A stretch of 64,000 bases of DNA from Streptomyces spongiicola (GCF_003122365.1 NZ_CP029254.1:5233501-5297500), one strand, 5' to 3'; numbered from the stretch's first letter, positions 7,630-16,675 are shown. Notes: generated by a model from the sequence alone, not told the origin. Program-made: numbers and translations.

Positions 7630-10557
7630 TTGGCTTTCCAGATGCCGGACCGCGGCGGAGGCCCGACCGGGCCACGGATGAGAGTGGGCCGGCCGTCCCG
7701 GCGCGTACGGACGCTGCTGATGACGCTCGGCGTGCTGGCCGTGCTCGCCATGGCCTTTGTCATGTTCGCCGGGTTCTGGACCGACTGGCTCTGGTACCGC
7801 TCGGTGAAGTACTCGTCGGTGTTCAGCACCACCCTCTGGACCAAGATCGGTCTGTTTGCGGTCTTCGGCCTGCTGATGGCCGCATCGGTCGGGCTGAACA
7901 TCTGGCTGGCGCACCGGCTGAGGCCGCCGCTGAGTGCGATGTCGCTCGAGCAGCAGAGCCTCGACCGGTACCGCATGGGCATCGCCCCGTACAAGAAGTG
8001 GGTGCTCCTCGGGATCACCGCGCTCGTCGGGCTGATCGCCGGAGCGTCCGCCTCCTCCCAGTGGCGCACCTGGCTGACGTGGATCAACGGTGTGCCGTTC
8101 GGCCAGAAGGACCCCCAGTTCGGGATGGACGTGGCGTTCTACGCCTTCGACCTGCCCTGGTACCGCTTCCTGCTGGGCTTCGGCTTCGCCGCCGCGGTGC
8201 TCTCCCTGATCGCCTCGGTCCTCACCCACTACCTGTACGGGGGGCTGCGGGTCACCAGCCCCGGGGCGCGGGCCACCGCAGCGGCGACCGGCCATCTGTC
8301 GGTGCTGCTCGGGATCTTCGTCGCGCTCAAGGCCGTGGCGTACTGGCTGGACCGGTACGGCCTGGCCGTGAAGTCCAGTGACTTCAAGGCGGCGGGCAAC
8401 TGGACGGGCCTGCGGTACGTCGACGCGAACGCCTATCTGCCGGCGAAGACGATCCTGTTCTGCATCGCGGTCATCTGCGCCGTGCTGTTCTTCGCGACGC
8501 TCTGGCGGCGCACCTGGCAGCTCCCGGTGATCGGTTTCGGGCTGATGGTGCTCTCGGCCATCCTCATCGGCGGCCTCTACCCGGCCATCGTGCAGAAGTT
8601 CCAGGTCCAGCCGAACGAGCAGGCCAAGGAAGCGCCGTACATCAAGAAGAACATCGACGCCACGCGCGAGGCGTACGGCATCGACGCGGCGAAGTCCGAG
8701 AACTACGGCGGCAGGGGCGACCCGAAGCGGAAGGCCCAGCAGCGCGAGCAGGCCGCCACGGCGGCCAGCTACCGGCTCGTGGACTCGAACATCGTCTCGC
8801 CCGCCTTCCAGCAGCTCCAGCAGGAGCGGAAGTACTACCAGTTCCCCGCGACCCTCGACGTGGACCGGTACACCGGCCCCGACGGGAAGCCGCAGGACAC
8901 GGTCATCGGTCTGCGCGAGCTCAACATCAAGGGCATCCCCAAGCGGAACTGGATCAACGACCACTTCACCTACACCCACGGCTTCGGCGCGATCGCGGCC
9001 AAGGGCACCAACACCATCACCGACGAGGACCAGGGCACGGTCGGCGCCCCGGACTTCATCGAGTCCGGCCTGCCCACCGAGGGCCAGCTCGGCACGTACG
9101 AGCAGCGGGTCTACTACGGCGAGAAGACCGAGCAGTACTCGATCGTCGGCGGCCCGCAGAAGGAGCTGGACTACGAGAAGAACGGCGAGGTGACCACCAG
9201 CTACAAGGGCAAGAGCGGGGTCGACCTCTCCGGTGCCTTCAACCGGGCCGCGTACGCGGTGGCGCTCAGCGAGCCGCAGATCCTCTACTCGGGAGCGATC
9301 GGCGACGGTTCGCGGATCCTCTACAACCGCACGCCCAAGGAGCGCGTCGAGGCGGTGGCCCCCTGGCTCACCATCGACGGGGACGCCTACCCGGCGGTGG
9401 TCGACGGCCGGATCAAGTGGGTCGTCGACGCCTACACCACGACGAACGGATACCCCTACGCGTCGCGCACGACGCTCGGGGACACCACGGCCGACTCGCT
9501 GACCGACAGCCAGCGTGCCGTCGTCGCGCAGCAGAACCAGGTCAACTACATCCGCAACTCGGTGAAGGCCACCGTCGACGCCTACGACGGCACGGTGGAC
9601 CTGTACCAGTGGGACACCCAGGACCCGGTCCTGAAGACCTGGATGAAGGCCTTCCCGGACACGGTCAAGCCGAAGGGCGAGATCGGGCCGGACCTGCTGG
9701 CCCACCTCCGGTACCCGCAGGACATGTTCAAGGTCCAGCGTGAGCTGCTCACCCGGTACCACGTGACGGACCCCGACCAGTTCTACACCGGCAGCGACGC
9801 CTGGCAGGTGCCGAACGATCCGACGCAGAAGGACGGCAGCGCGGTCCCGCCGTACTACCTGAGCCTGAAGATGCCGGGCGAGCAGGAGCAGAAGTTCTCG
9901 CTGACCACGACGTTCACGCCCAGCGGACGGCCCAACCTGGGCGCGTTCATGGCCGTCGACGCCGATGCCAACAGCAAGGACTACGGCTCGATCAGACTGC
10001 TGAGGGTGACCTCCACCGTGCAGGGCCCCTCGCAGGTGCAGAGCGAACTCAACAGTGTGCCGGAGGTCGCGACGTTCGTCCGCGACCTGCGGGGCACCGA
10101 TTCGGAGATCGACTACGGCAATCTGCTCACGGTCCCGCTGGACGGCGGTTTCCTGTACGTCGAGCCGGTGTACGCCCGAGGCGGTGCCGCCAACTACCCG
10201 CTGCTGAAGAAGGTGGCGGTGTCGTACGGCGGCAAGCCGGTCTTCAAGGACAGCCTCGACGAGGCGCTGAACGCGGTGTTCGGGGTGGACGGCGAGGAGC
10301 CGCCGGCCACGCCGCAGCCGCCGGCGGAGCCGGGCGACGACACCACGCCGCAGCCGCCGGCTACGGGCAGCGCGGCGCTGAAGCAGGCCATCGCGGACGC
10401 CCAGAAGGCGTACGAGGCGGGCCAGGAGGCGCTGAAGAAGAACGACTGGACGGCGTACGGCAAGGCCCAGGCGGAGTTGCAGGCGGCGCTGGACCGGGCG
10501 GCGGCGGCACAGTCGCAGGCGGCTCCCGGGGCACCGTCGCGTAAACCCGGAGGCTGA
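7630..10557 (+). CDS. UPF0182 family large membrane protein
   Basis: About 975 aa. I chose TTG 7630 because GAGGGG sits six bases upstream and the protein then starts L/MAFQMPDRGGGPTGPR, the usual N-terminus of Streptomyces members; ATG 7576 is possible. The first ~330 residues hold about seven transmembrane helices (for example LLMTLGVLAVLAMAFVMFAG). A large extracytoplasmic region follows with family phrases IPKRNWINDHFTYTHGFG and LPTEGQLGTYEQRVYYGE. A Pro-rich linker and an Ala/Gln helix end the protein. The role is unknown; it is conserved in actinobacteria. Confidence 0.88.
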   Translation: MAFQMPDRGGGPTGPRMRVGRPSRRVRTLLMTLGVLAVLAMAFVMFAGFWTDWLWYRSVKYSSVFSTTLWTKIGLFAVFGLLMAASVGLNIWLAHRLRPPLSAMSLEQQSLDRYRMGIAPYKKWVLLGITALVGLIAGASASSQWRTWLTWINGVPFGQKDPQFGMDVAFYAFDLPWYRFLLGFGFAAAVLSLIASVLTHYLYGGLRVTSPGARATAAATGHLSVLLGIFVALKAVAYWLDRYGLAVKSSDFKAAGNWTGLRYVDANAYLPAKTILFCIAVICAVLFFATLWRRTWQLPVIGFGLMVLSAILIGGLYPAIVQKFQVQPNEQAKEAPYIKKNIDATREAYGIDAAKSENYGGRGDPKRKAQQREQAATAASYRLVDSNIVSPAFQQLQQERKYYQFPATLDVDRYTGPDGKPQDTVIGLRELNIKGIPKRNWINDHFTYTHGFGAIAAKGTNTITDEDQGTVGAPDFIESGLPTEGQLGTYEQRVYYGEKTEQYSIVGGPQKELDYEKNGEVTTSYKGKSGVDLSGAFNRAAYAVALSEPQILYSGAIGDGSRILYNRTPKERVEAVAPWLTIDGDAYPAVVDGRIKWVVDAYTTTNGYPYASRTTLGDTTADSLTDSQRAVVAQQNQVNYIRNSVKATVDAYDGTVDLYQWDTQDPVLKTWMKAFPDTVKPKGEIGPDLLAHLRYPQDMFKVQRELLTRYHVTDPDQFYTGSDAWQVPNDPTQKDGSAVPPYYLSLKMPGEQEQKFSLTTTFTPSGRPNLGAFMAVDADANSKDYGSIRLLRVTSTVQGPSQVQSELNSVPEVATFVRDLRGTDSEIDYGNLLTVPLDGGFLYVEPVYARGGAANYPLLKKVAVSYGGKPVFKDSLDEALNAVFGVDGEEPPATPQPPAEPGDDTTPQPPATGSAALKQAIADAQKAYEAGQEALKKNDWTAYGKAQAELQAALDRAAAAQSQAAPGAPSRKPGG

Positions 10558-10619
10558 CCGAACGGGTGGTTCACCGGACGGACTCCACTCCGCACCGTGG
10601 TACGGTAGGTGCACAACGA

Positions 10620-10693
10620 CGCGGGGTGGAGCAGCTCGGTAGCTCGCTGGGCTCATAACCCAGAGGTCGCAGGTTCAAATCCTGTCCCCGCTA
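10620..10693 (+). tRNA. Initiator tRNA-fMet (CAT), copy 1
   Basis: 74 nt without encoded CCA. Anticodon CAT lies in the loop of the stem GGG-CTCATAA-CCC, and the three G:C pairs are the initiator hallmark. C1 opposite U72 cannot pair, a second initiator feature. The T-loop GGTTCAAATCC is standard. The sequence is identical to copy 2 at 15719. Acceptor arms are CGCGGGG and CCCCGCT, with A73 last. Confidence 0.97.
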
Positions 10694-10700
10694 CTGAGAT

Positions 10701-10735
10701 CGAGGGCCCGGATCCAATCAGGATCCGGGCCCTCG
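10701..10735 (+). terminator. Terminator of tRNA-fMet copy 1
   Basis: A perfect 15-bp stem (cgagggcccggatcc and its complement) closed by the loop aatca, seven bases after the tRNA. No long T-run follows, as is typical of Streptomyces. Confidence 0.92.
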
Positions 10736-10908
10736 GCGTGTGTGGAGAAAGTTCTTCCCGAAGTCTGTCCCGATTCGGACGGGTTGGATCCGGCGCCCCG
10801 GAGTGACACGTGTTTGGCTTGTCTCTCTGTGGGCATGTCGACAAAACGCTGAAGTGACCTCACTGGCTGCGGTATACCAGGTGTACGCGGGTTGCGGGTG
10901 GTGCGACG

Positions 10909-11829
10909 ATGGATTTCATGGGGGACGGGACAACTCTGTTGGAGATGGGACGGTTTGCGCACGAGCACGCCGTCACCGCCGTGGCGGCGGTGGGTCTGGC
11001 CGATGCGGCGGCCGTGGACGCCGTGGACGCCGAGGACCCGCTCGAGTCGCTGACCTCTGCGGATCCTCTGCCCGTCACCGACGCCGAGACCGACGCCGAG
11101 ACCGACGCCGTCACCGACGCCGGGGCCGAGAGCGAGGCCCGGCACCGGCGCGCCGCCGAGGCGGGCGACGTGGCCTCCATGAGCGTCCTCGGGGCGATGC
11201 TCCTGCGCCGGGGCGATCTCGACGGAGCGGAGCCGCATCTGCGTGCGGCCACCGCGGAGGGGGACCGCGCCGCCGCGAACAACCTCGGTGTCCTGCTGCA
11301 CCAGCGCGGTTACGCCGACGAGGCGGCCGGCTGGTGGCGGATCGCCGCGGTCGCCGGCTCCGCCGCCGCGGCGCACGCGCTCGGCCGGCACTTCCGGGAG
11401 CGCGGCGACGAGCCGGCCGCCGAGTACTGGCTCCGCCAGTCCGCCGAGCAGGGGCACGCCCTCGGCGCCTACGCCCTGGCCGATCTGCTGGAGCACCGCA
11501 GCGAGCCCGACGCCGAACGCTGGCTGCGCGCGGCCGCCGAGCAGGGCCACCGCGAGGCCGCGTACCGGCTGGCGCGTGCGCTCGAGCGGCGTTCGCCGGG
11601 CGGGGGCGCTCCGGAGGCCCGCCGCCCCGCAGAGGCCTCCGCAGTCAGGGGGCTCCGCAGGTGCGGTGGCAGCCGTGCGGCCGTGGCCGGTACGGCCCGC
11701 GGCGCGGCGGGGCTCGAGGGTGCGGCGGGGCTCGAGGGTGCGGCGGGGCCCGAGGGTGCGGACGGGCCGAAGCCCGCGATCAGCTCCCGGGCGAGTTCTC
11801 CCCACATGGGCCGGGCCCTGGCGAGGTAG
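10909..11829 (+). pseudogene. Sel1-repeat/TPR protein, N-terminal half of a split gene
   Basis: Starts MDFMGDGTTLLE and carries about five Sel1-like repeats up to AAYRLARALERR near 11590 (patterns such as AAEQGHALGAYALADLLEHR). After that the frame reads into unrelated low-complexity sequence and stops at 11829. In Streptomyces I know this as one ~600-aa protein; the second half continues in another frame from about 12275 to 13489. The break holds an antisense prenyl synthase fragment. The N-terminal linker has a 12-bp repeat encoding TDAE units. Sel1 repeats mediate protein contacts; the half protein may still be made. Confidence 0.75.
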
Positions 11830-12056
11830 GCCGCGGGGAGACCGCTGGTGGCGAACAGCTGGCCCGCCAGCGCCATCAGGTGGTCCCCGACCAGCATGGC
11901 AAGTGACCGGGCGGCGGCGTTCGCCCGGGGGCGGCCGGTGACGGCGGACCGCAGCGCCATGTGCGCCGTGGGCAGATGGTGGCGCAGCGGGCTGTCGTCG
12001 ATGAGGTCGTCGTGGACGATCGCCGCGGCGTGGACCAGTTCCATCGAGCGCGGCAT
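11772..12056 (-). pseudogene. Internal fragment of a polyprenyl synthase, inserted antisense
   Basis: On the minus strand 95 codons read as the central part of a trans-isoprenyl diphosphate synthase: SMELVHAAAIVHDDLIDD (the first Asp-rich motif, DDLID), then LAMLVGDHLMALAGQLFATSG and WGELARELIAG. The N-terminal GKRxRP region and the second Asp motif are missing, and past 11772 the frame turns into Pro/Ala/Ser repeats. It is therefore a fragment with no working enzyme. It sits inside the split Sel1 gene. Confidence 0.75.
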
Positions 12057-12058
12057 AG

Positions 12059-13489
12059 GTGTCCGAAGCCGTACGGAGGCGACGTGCCGAAATGATCAGG
12101 AGCGTAGCGCTGAGCGGCGCTGCGGCCGCCGTCATCCCCGCCCCGCGCGGCGCCGCCGAGCCGTTGGCGCCGGCCGCGTCCCCGGCGGACGGCCCCGCCG
12201 CGTACACGGCGTCCTCTGCATCCTCGGCGTACACCGCGTCCTCGCCGTACACGGCGTCCTCGGCGCCCGGGGAGTCCGGACGCCGGGACGAGGCGGAGCA
12301 GTGGTACCGGCAGGCAGCCGCCCGCGGGCACCGCCGGGCCGCGCTGCACCTCGGCGGCATCCTGGAGCGCCGGGGCGAGCTGAAGGAGGCCGCGCGCTGG
12401 TACCTCACCGCGGCCGGGGACGGCGAGGCGCGTGCCGCCTGCGCCCTGGGGTTCCTGCTGAAGGACACCGGCGACGAGGAGGGCGCCGCCGTCTGGTGGC
12501 TGCGGGCCGCCCAGGACGGCGACGGCAACGCCGCCAACGCGCTGGGCGCGCTGCACGCCGCCCGCGGTGAGCACCAGTCCGCCGAGCGCTGGTACCGCGC
12601 AGCCCTGAACGCGGGTGATGTGAACGGGGCGTACAACCTCGGTCTGCTGTGTGCCGCCCAGGGCCGTACCGGTCAGGCCGAGCAGTGGTATCGCCGTGCC
12701 GCGTACGCCGGGCACCGCGAGGCGGCCAACGCGCTCGCCGTCCTGCTGCTCCAGGCAGGGGACCCGGCCGGTGCCGAGCCCTGGTTCTCCAAGGCCGCCG
12801 AGGCGGGGAGCGTGGACGCCGCGTTCAACCTCGGGATCCTCCATGCGGGCCGGGACGAGGACCGCGCGGCGCTGCGCTGGTACGCACGGGCGGCGGCGGC
12901 AGGGCACACGGAGGCCGCCCTGCAGGTCGGGATGGCCTGTCTGCGCGACGGGGACGAGCACACCGCCGAGCGGCATCTGCGCTGCGCCGCGGGCAGCGGA
13001 AGCGCCGAGGCGGCGTTCCGGCTCGCGACGGTGCTGGACGCGCGCCAGCCGCCGCCGGGCGCGCCCGCGCTCGGTGAGCCGATGGGGGAGAAGACCGAGT
13101 GCGAGGAGTGGTACGAGCGGGCCGCCGCGCAGGGGCACCGCCGGGCGCAGGTGCGTATCGGCATGCTCGCCGCGGCCCGCGGCGAGCATGCCGAGGCCGC
13201 CCGCTGGTACCGGGAGGCGGCGGAGGCGGGCAGCCGCAACGGCGCCTTCAATCTGGGGCTGCTGCTGGCCCGTGAGGGCAACGAGCGTGAGGCCGCCCTC
13301 TGGTGGGCCCGCGCGGCCCGGGCGGGCCACGGGCGTGCGGCGCTCCGGCTCGCCCTGCTGGCCGCGCGCCGCGGGGAACTGGCGGAGGGCCAGCGCTGGT
13401 GTGCCCGCGCGGTGGAGCTGGGGCCCGCCGAGGTGGCGGATCGGGCGGCCGCGCTCCGCGAGGCGCTGCACCAGGAACTCACGGCCTGA
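12059..13489 (+). pseudogene. Sel1-repeat/TPR protein, C-terminal half of a split gene
   Basis: 476 codons from a GTG without a visible ribosome binding site. The first ~70 residues are foreign or low-complexity (repeats like YTASSA). From about residue 75 (DEAEQWYRQAAARGHRRAA) to the end it is a run of about ten Sel1 repeats with the family's usual C-terminus (WCARAVELGPAEVADRA, EALHQELTA). It is in a different frame from the N-terminal half at 10909-11590. If translated it would need a new start; more likely the gene is broken, or the two halves act as separate proteins. Confidence 0.72.
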
Positions 13490-13927
13490 GGCGCGCGTCA
13501 CACCGCCCGGCGGCCCGAACGGGTTGTCGGGCGAGCCGCTCCGTCAGCGGTGAGACCTGCTGGAACCCCGGATTCCATGGTGCGTTGGCAGCGGGTCGGT
13601 CGGCTGATCTCCGGCAATCACGTGGCCTGCCGGAGGGACCGTTGGACTGAGGCCGCGTGCGTGCGGACCAAGCCGGTCGTCTCGAGCGTCTCGCGCCAGC
13701 GGTCGATCGGGATGTGCCGTGCCGTCCCGGCCTACCGGCCGACGGCGCGCAGGGTCTCCTCGACCACCCCGGTTTCCCGTATCGAACGTCGTCGCCGGAT
13801 CGACCCAAGCCTGGTCCACCGGCATGTTCCCGGGCCAGTCCGGCCGCCGGTGTTCTGGGGCCTGGCCGGGCCCGTGGCAACGCGTGCGCCGGGCCGTGGA
13901 GCCTTCTCTGACCGGGCGTGCCACCTG
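13490..13927. other. Gap with no recognised gene
   Basis: This 440-bp gap lies between the Sel1 gene end and the TetR gene, which converge. On the minus strand about 13720-13860 reads DWPGNMPVDQAWVDPATTFDTG and then VVEETLRAVGR after a frame change, which could be the end of a decayed gene. I cannot name it and call no gene. Confidence 0.4.
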
Positions 13928-14524
13928 TCATCGCAGGTGGTTGTACGCCTGGTCGGCGTCGGCTACGGCCTCGGGGTGGACGTCGTGGGCGGCGCGGCCG
14001 TCGGCGATCTTCTGCCAGTTGGTCCGGGCGAGCACCCGTTGGACCGCGAGCACCTGGGCGGCTCGCAGACGTGCCCGGATGCCTTCGCCGAGGGCGTCCG
14101 CCAGTGCTCGCTCGTCCTCGAGCTGGTACTGCGTGAGCCGTCCCGCCAGGCTCGGTGTGGTGAACACCAGCCGGTGGAACGCCACCACCTCGGGATGGTC
14201 GTTGAGGCCGGTGACTGGGTCGTACCGATCGAGGCCGGCCCGGAAGTGCCGGTGCAGAGCCGTCACCGGCGTGATATCGGACCTGCGGTCACGTACGACG
14301 CGTGCCGCCTCGCCCTGGTGGTCCGCGAACCGGTGCAGCACCAGGTCTTCCTTGGTGGGGAAGTACCGGAAGAGGGTTGGCTTGGAGATCTCGGCCGCCG
14401 CGGCGATGTCGTTGACCGAGACGCGGTCGAAGCCGCGCTCCAGGAACAGCGAGACGGCCGCGTCGCCGATGGCGTGGCGCGTCCGCTCCTTCTTGCGGGC
14501 CCGCAGTCCCGTCGGCTCGCTCAT
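13928..14524 (-). CDS. TetR family regulator
   Basis: 198 aa, ATG at 14524. The N-terminal HTH (VSVNDIAAAAEISKPTLFRYFP, about 35-56) is classic TetR; the start MSEPTGLRARKKERTRHAI is typical of TetR proteins that guard a divergent redox or hydrolase gene. The C-terminal ligand domain has no assigned ligand. It is divergent from the NmrA-like gene across a 54-bp gap that contains an inverted repeat, so it probably represses both. Confidence 0.9.
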   Translation of the reverse strand: MSEPTGLRARKKERTRHAIGDAAVSLFLERGFDRVSVNDIAAAAEISKPTLFRYFPTKEDLVLHRFADHQGEAARVVRDRRSDITPVTALHRHFRAGLDRYDPVTGLNDHPEVVAFHRLVFTTPSLAGRLTQYQLEDERALADALGEGIRARLRAAQVLAVQRVLARTNWQKIADGRAAHDVHPEAVADADQAYNHLR

Positions 14525-14545
14525 CCGACTACCGTAACATTCATG

Positions 14546-14569
14546 ACTGAGTTGCCTTTTTAACCGAGT
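14546..14569. promoter_or_regulatory. Candidate TetR operator
   Basis: An imperfect inverted repeat, ACTGAGTT and AACCGAGT (6 of 8 positions matching) with an 8-base centre, lies in the short AT-rich gap between the TetR gene and the NmrA-like gene. Its position suits a shared operator. No experiment supports it here. Confidence 0.45.
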
Positions 14570-14578
14570 AACGTTTTC

Positions 14579-15487
14579 ATGGGTGGCATGAATCAGGCGA
14601 ACATTCCTCCCGTGCTCGTCACCGGGGCGACGGGGCGGATCGGCCGCGTCGTCATCGACCAACTCCTCCACGCGGGAGTGCCGGTCCGCGCCCTCACCCG
14701 TCGCACCGAGGCGGGGGCGACGCTGCCGGCGAAGGTCGAGGTCTTCACCGGAGACCTCGCCGCGCCCGAGACGCTCGACCCGGCGTTGAACGGCGCCGGT
14801 CCGGTCTTCCTCGTCTGGACCGCCCCGCCTCAGACCGCCGCGGCAGTCGTCGAGCGGCTGGCAGCCCATGTGCAGCGGGTCGTCTTCCTCTCCTCCCCGC
14901 ATCGGACGCCGCATCCATTCTTCCGGCAGCCGAATCCCATGGCGGTGCTGCACGCCGACATCGAGAGGCTCATCGCGGCCACCGGACTCGAGTCGACGAT
15001 CATCCGGCCGGGGATGCTCGCGTCGAACTCGCTGGCCTGGTGGGCGCCCGCGATCCAGACCGGCGAGGTCGTCCGGTGGCCTCACGGTGCTGCCGAGACG
15101 GCACCGGTCGACGACCGCGACATCGCAGCCGTCGCGGCGCGGGCGCTCTACCAGGACGGACACGTTGGAGCCGACTATGTCCTCACGGGCCCCGAATCGC
15201 TGACCCAGGCCGCGCAGGTGGACGCCATCGCTGACGCCCTGGGGCGCCAGATCGCCTTCGAGGAGATAACGCCGGACGAGTTCCGAAGACTGTCGGAGGG
15301 TATGGTGCCCAGCTCGGTTGTCGACATGCTGCTCGCCGCGTGGAGTGCGGCGGTCGGACGGCCCGCGTATATCACCGCTGCGGTGGCCGACATCCTTGGG
15401 ACGGCACCGCGAACGTTTCGTCAGTGGGCCGCCGACCACGCCACCGTGTTCACGGAGGGTTCGCAGCCGAGTGCGACGTCGAGGTGA
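14579..15487 (+). CDS. NmrA-like NAD(P)-binding protein
   Basis: 302 aa. The Rossmann motif VTGATGRIG lies at residues 14-22. Next come VPVRALTRR and FTGDL, then the short SSPHR in place of the SDR Ser/Tyr catalytic set, as in NmrA/HSCARG-like proteins that sense or use NADP(H). The ATG at 14588 is an alternative start, nine bases in. It is divergent from the TetR regulator, a common pairing for quinone or drug-responsive reductases. The substrate is unknown. Confidence 0.85.
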   Translation: MGGMNQANIPPVLVTGATGRIGRVVIDQLLHAGVPVRALTRRTEAGATLPAKVEVFTGDLAAPETLDPALNGAGPVFLVWTAPPQTAAAVVERLAAHVQRVVFLSSPHRTPHPFFRQPNPMAVLHADIERLIAATGLESTIIRPGMLASNSLAWWAPAIQTGEVVRWPHGAAETAPVDDRDIAAVAARALYQDGHVGADYVLTGPESLTQAAQVDAIADALGRQIAFEEITPDEFRRLSEGMVPSSVVDMLLAAWSAAVGRPAYITAAVADILGTAPRTFRQWAADHATVFTEGSQPSATSR

Positions 15488-15718
15488 ACCGCGTCGTGAT
15501 GCTGGTGAGCCACCGGTCAGGTGAGGGCTGCACTGCGTCCACGAGGACGGACAGCCGAGAAGCTTCCCGGGATCGGCCACCGTTGACCGCAGGGGCTGCT
15601 CACGCAGACAAGAACCTCCACGGTCGACAGGAACCTCCACGGTCGACAGGAACCTCCACGGTCGAAGGGATGCGGATTTGCTCAGGTCCGCGGGGTGACG
15701 TACTGTTGATCAGGCCGA
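15488..15718. repeat. 19-bp repeat upstream of tRNA copy 2
   Basis: Three copies of aggaacctccacggtcgac (15610, 15629, 15648) sit between the NmrA-like gene and the second initiator tRNA. The first and last differ by one base each. No gene is seen. Confidence 0.85.
15678..15706 (+). promoter_or_regulatory. Promoter of tRNA-fMet copy 2
   Basis: TTGCTC (15678-15683), 17 bases, TACTGT (15701-15706): a good vegetative sigma match, placing the transcript start a few bases before the tRNA 5' end at 15719. Copy 1 has a TACGGT at 10601 but no clear -35. Confidence 0.6.
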
Positions 15719-15792
15719 CGCGGGGTGGAGCAGCTCGGTAGCTCGCTGGGCTCATAACCCAGAGGTCGCAGGTTCAAATCCTGTCCCCGCTA
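15719..15792 (+). tRNA. Initiator tRNA-fMet (CAT), copy 2
   Basis: Identical over all 74 bases to the copy at 10620, with the same initiator marks: GGG/CCC anticodon stem, C1-U72 mismatch and no encoded CCA. The flanks differ, so this is an old gene duplication kept identical by selection or gene conversion, not a recent large repeat. Confidence 0.97.
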
Positions 15793-16170
15793 CTGAAGGC
15801 CGTAGGCCCGGATCCAATCAGGATCCGGGCCTACGGTGCGTTGTGGGCCGTGTCGGCGGTGGGCGCTCCCCAGCGCCCACCGCCGACGACGGTGACGGTG
15901 ACGCGCGGCACCCGTTCCCGGCCGTGGACGGTACGGCCGGGGGCCGGGTGGGCGGCGCGGCGGACGGCGCCGGGTGGGCGGCTGGACGGGGTCCTCGAAG
16001 GCCGGCGCGCCGTGGACGGGGTGCGGTCGACGGGAAGGCGCTGTTGACGGAAAGGGCGCGTCGGCGGAAGGGGCGCGTCGGCGGAAAGCCGACGGAAGCC
16101 GGTCGAAGGGGACGGCCGGGCCGCCGTGGTCCGGCCGTGAACGGCCGCGGGGCCTCGCCCCGCGTGGGGG
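15793..16170. other. Gap with no gene besides the tRNA terminator
   Basis: Beyond the terminator, the stretch to the end of the fur gene is GC-rich. It has two short copies of ggcgcgtcggcggaa around 16060-16085. I see no gene in it. Confidence 0.6.
15801..15835 (+). terminator. Terminator of tRNA-fMet copy 2
   Basis: A 15-bp stem with the loop aatca, like the one after copy 1, but the outer part reads cgtaggcc where copy 1 has cgagggcc. The other arm carries the matching changes, so pairing is conserved. Confidence 0.92.
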
Positions 16171-16587
16171 CTAGGCGCTCGCGCAGCTCGGGCAGAGGCC
16201 CCGGTAGGTGACCTCGACGTCCGAGATCGTGAAGCCGAAGCGCTCCGAGTCGGGCAGGTCCGTCAGCGGATTGCCGTTGGGGTGGACGTCCCGGATCGCG
16301 CCGCAGCGCCCGCAGACCAGGTGCTGGTGTGGGCGGTGGGCGTTCGGGTCGTACCGCTTGGCGCGGTGGTCCGTCGCCACTTCCAGGATCTCGCCCAGTG
16401 AGACCAGCTCACCCAGGGTGTTGTAGACCGTGGCCCGGGAGATCTCCGGCAGTCGTTCGACCGCGCGGGCGTGCACCTCGTCGGCGGTCAGATGGACGTG
16501 CTCACCGTCGAGGACCTCGGCCACTACGCGCCGCTGCGCGGTCATGCGCCAGCCGCGTCCGCGCAGGCGTTCCAACAGGTCGCTCAT
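16171..16587 (-). CDS. Fur family regulator, probably peroxide-sensing (CatR/PerR type)
   Basis: 138 aa. An N-terminal winged helix (RATVYNTLGELVSLGEI, residues 51-67) precedes a dimer domain with the structural zinc pairs CGRC (92-95) and CPSC (132-135). The regulatory metal site is rich in His (H84, H87, H89 in AHRPHQHLVC). The gene is divergent from a catalase gene and an exact palindrome lies in the catalase promoter, the arrangement known for Streptomyces CatR/catalase. So it most likely represses the catalase, and itself, until peroxide oxidises the metal site. The specific ortholog name is not certain. Confidence 0.88.
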   Translation of the reverse strand: MSDLLERLRGRGWRMTAQRRVVAEVLDGEHVHLTADEVHARAVERLPEISRATVYNTLGELVSLGEILEVATDHRAKRYDPNAHRPHQHLVCGRCGAIRDVHPNGNPLTDLPDSERFGFTISDVEVTYRGLCPSCASA

Positions 16588-16647
16588 GCGTATCAGCCTA
16601 ACAGTCGGGGGAGTAGCTCCCGAACGGGTGTGACTTTGGATGTACGT

Positions 16648-16675
16648 TTGACTTAGACGTTGTCTATTGTAGGAT
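16648..16675 (+). promoter_or_regulatory. Catalase promoter with embedded Fur operator
   Basis: TTGACT (16648-16653) and TAGGAT (16670-16675) are 16 bases apart, a strong vegetative promoter. Within the spacer lies an exact palindrome TAGAC-GTT-GTCTA (16654-16666). A Fur-family dimer bound there would block RNA polymerase. The assignment of this palindrome to the adjacent Fur protein is inferred from position. Confidence 0.75.

Noticed and set aside
7600..10656. A 1018-codon open frame opposite the UPF0182 gene
   Set aside because: High-GC antisense shadow: rich in Arg/Val/Gly, no family phrases, no ribosome binding site, and it covers the tRNA and terminator.
13928..15640. Long upstream extension of the TetR frame (570 codons)
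   Set aside because: The TetR family start is at 14524. The rest is antisense to the NmrA-like gene and crosses the shared promoter gap.
10620..15792. Integrated genomic island between the two tRNA genes
   Set aside because: No integrase, excisionase or partial-tRNA attachment site is seen, and the Sel1 gene seems to belong to the local core gene order. The repeats are whole functional tRNA genes.
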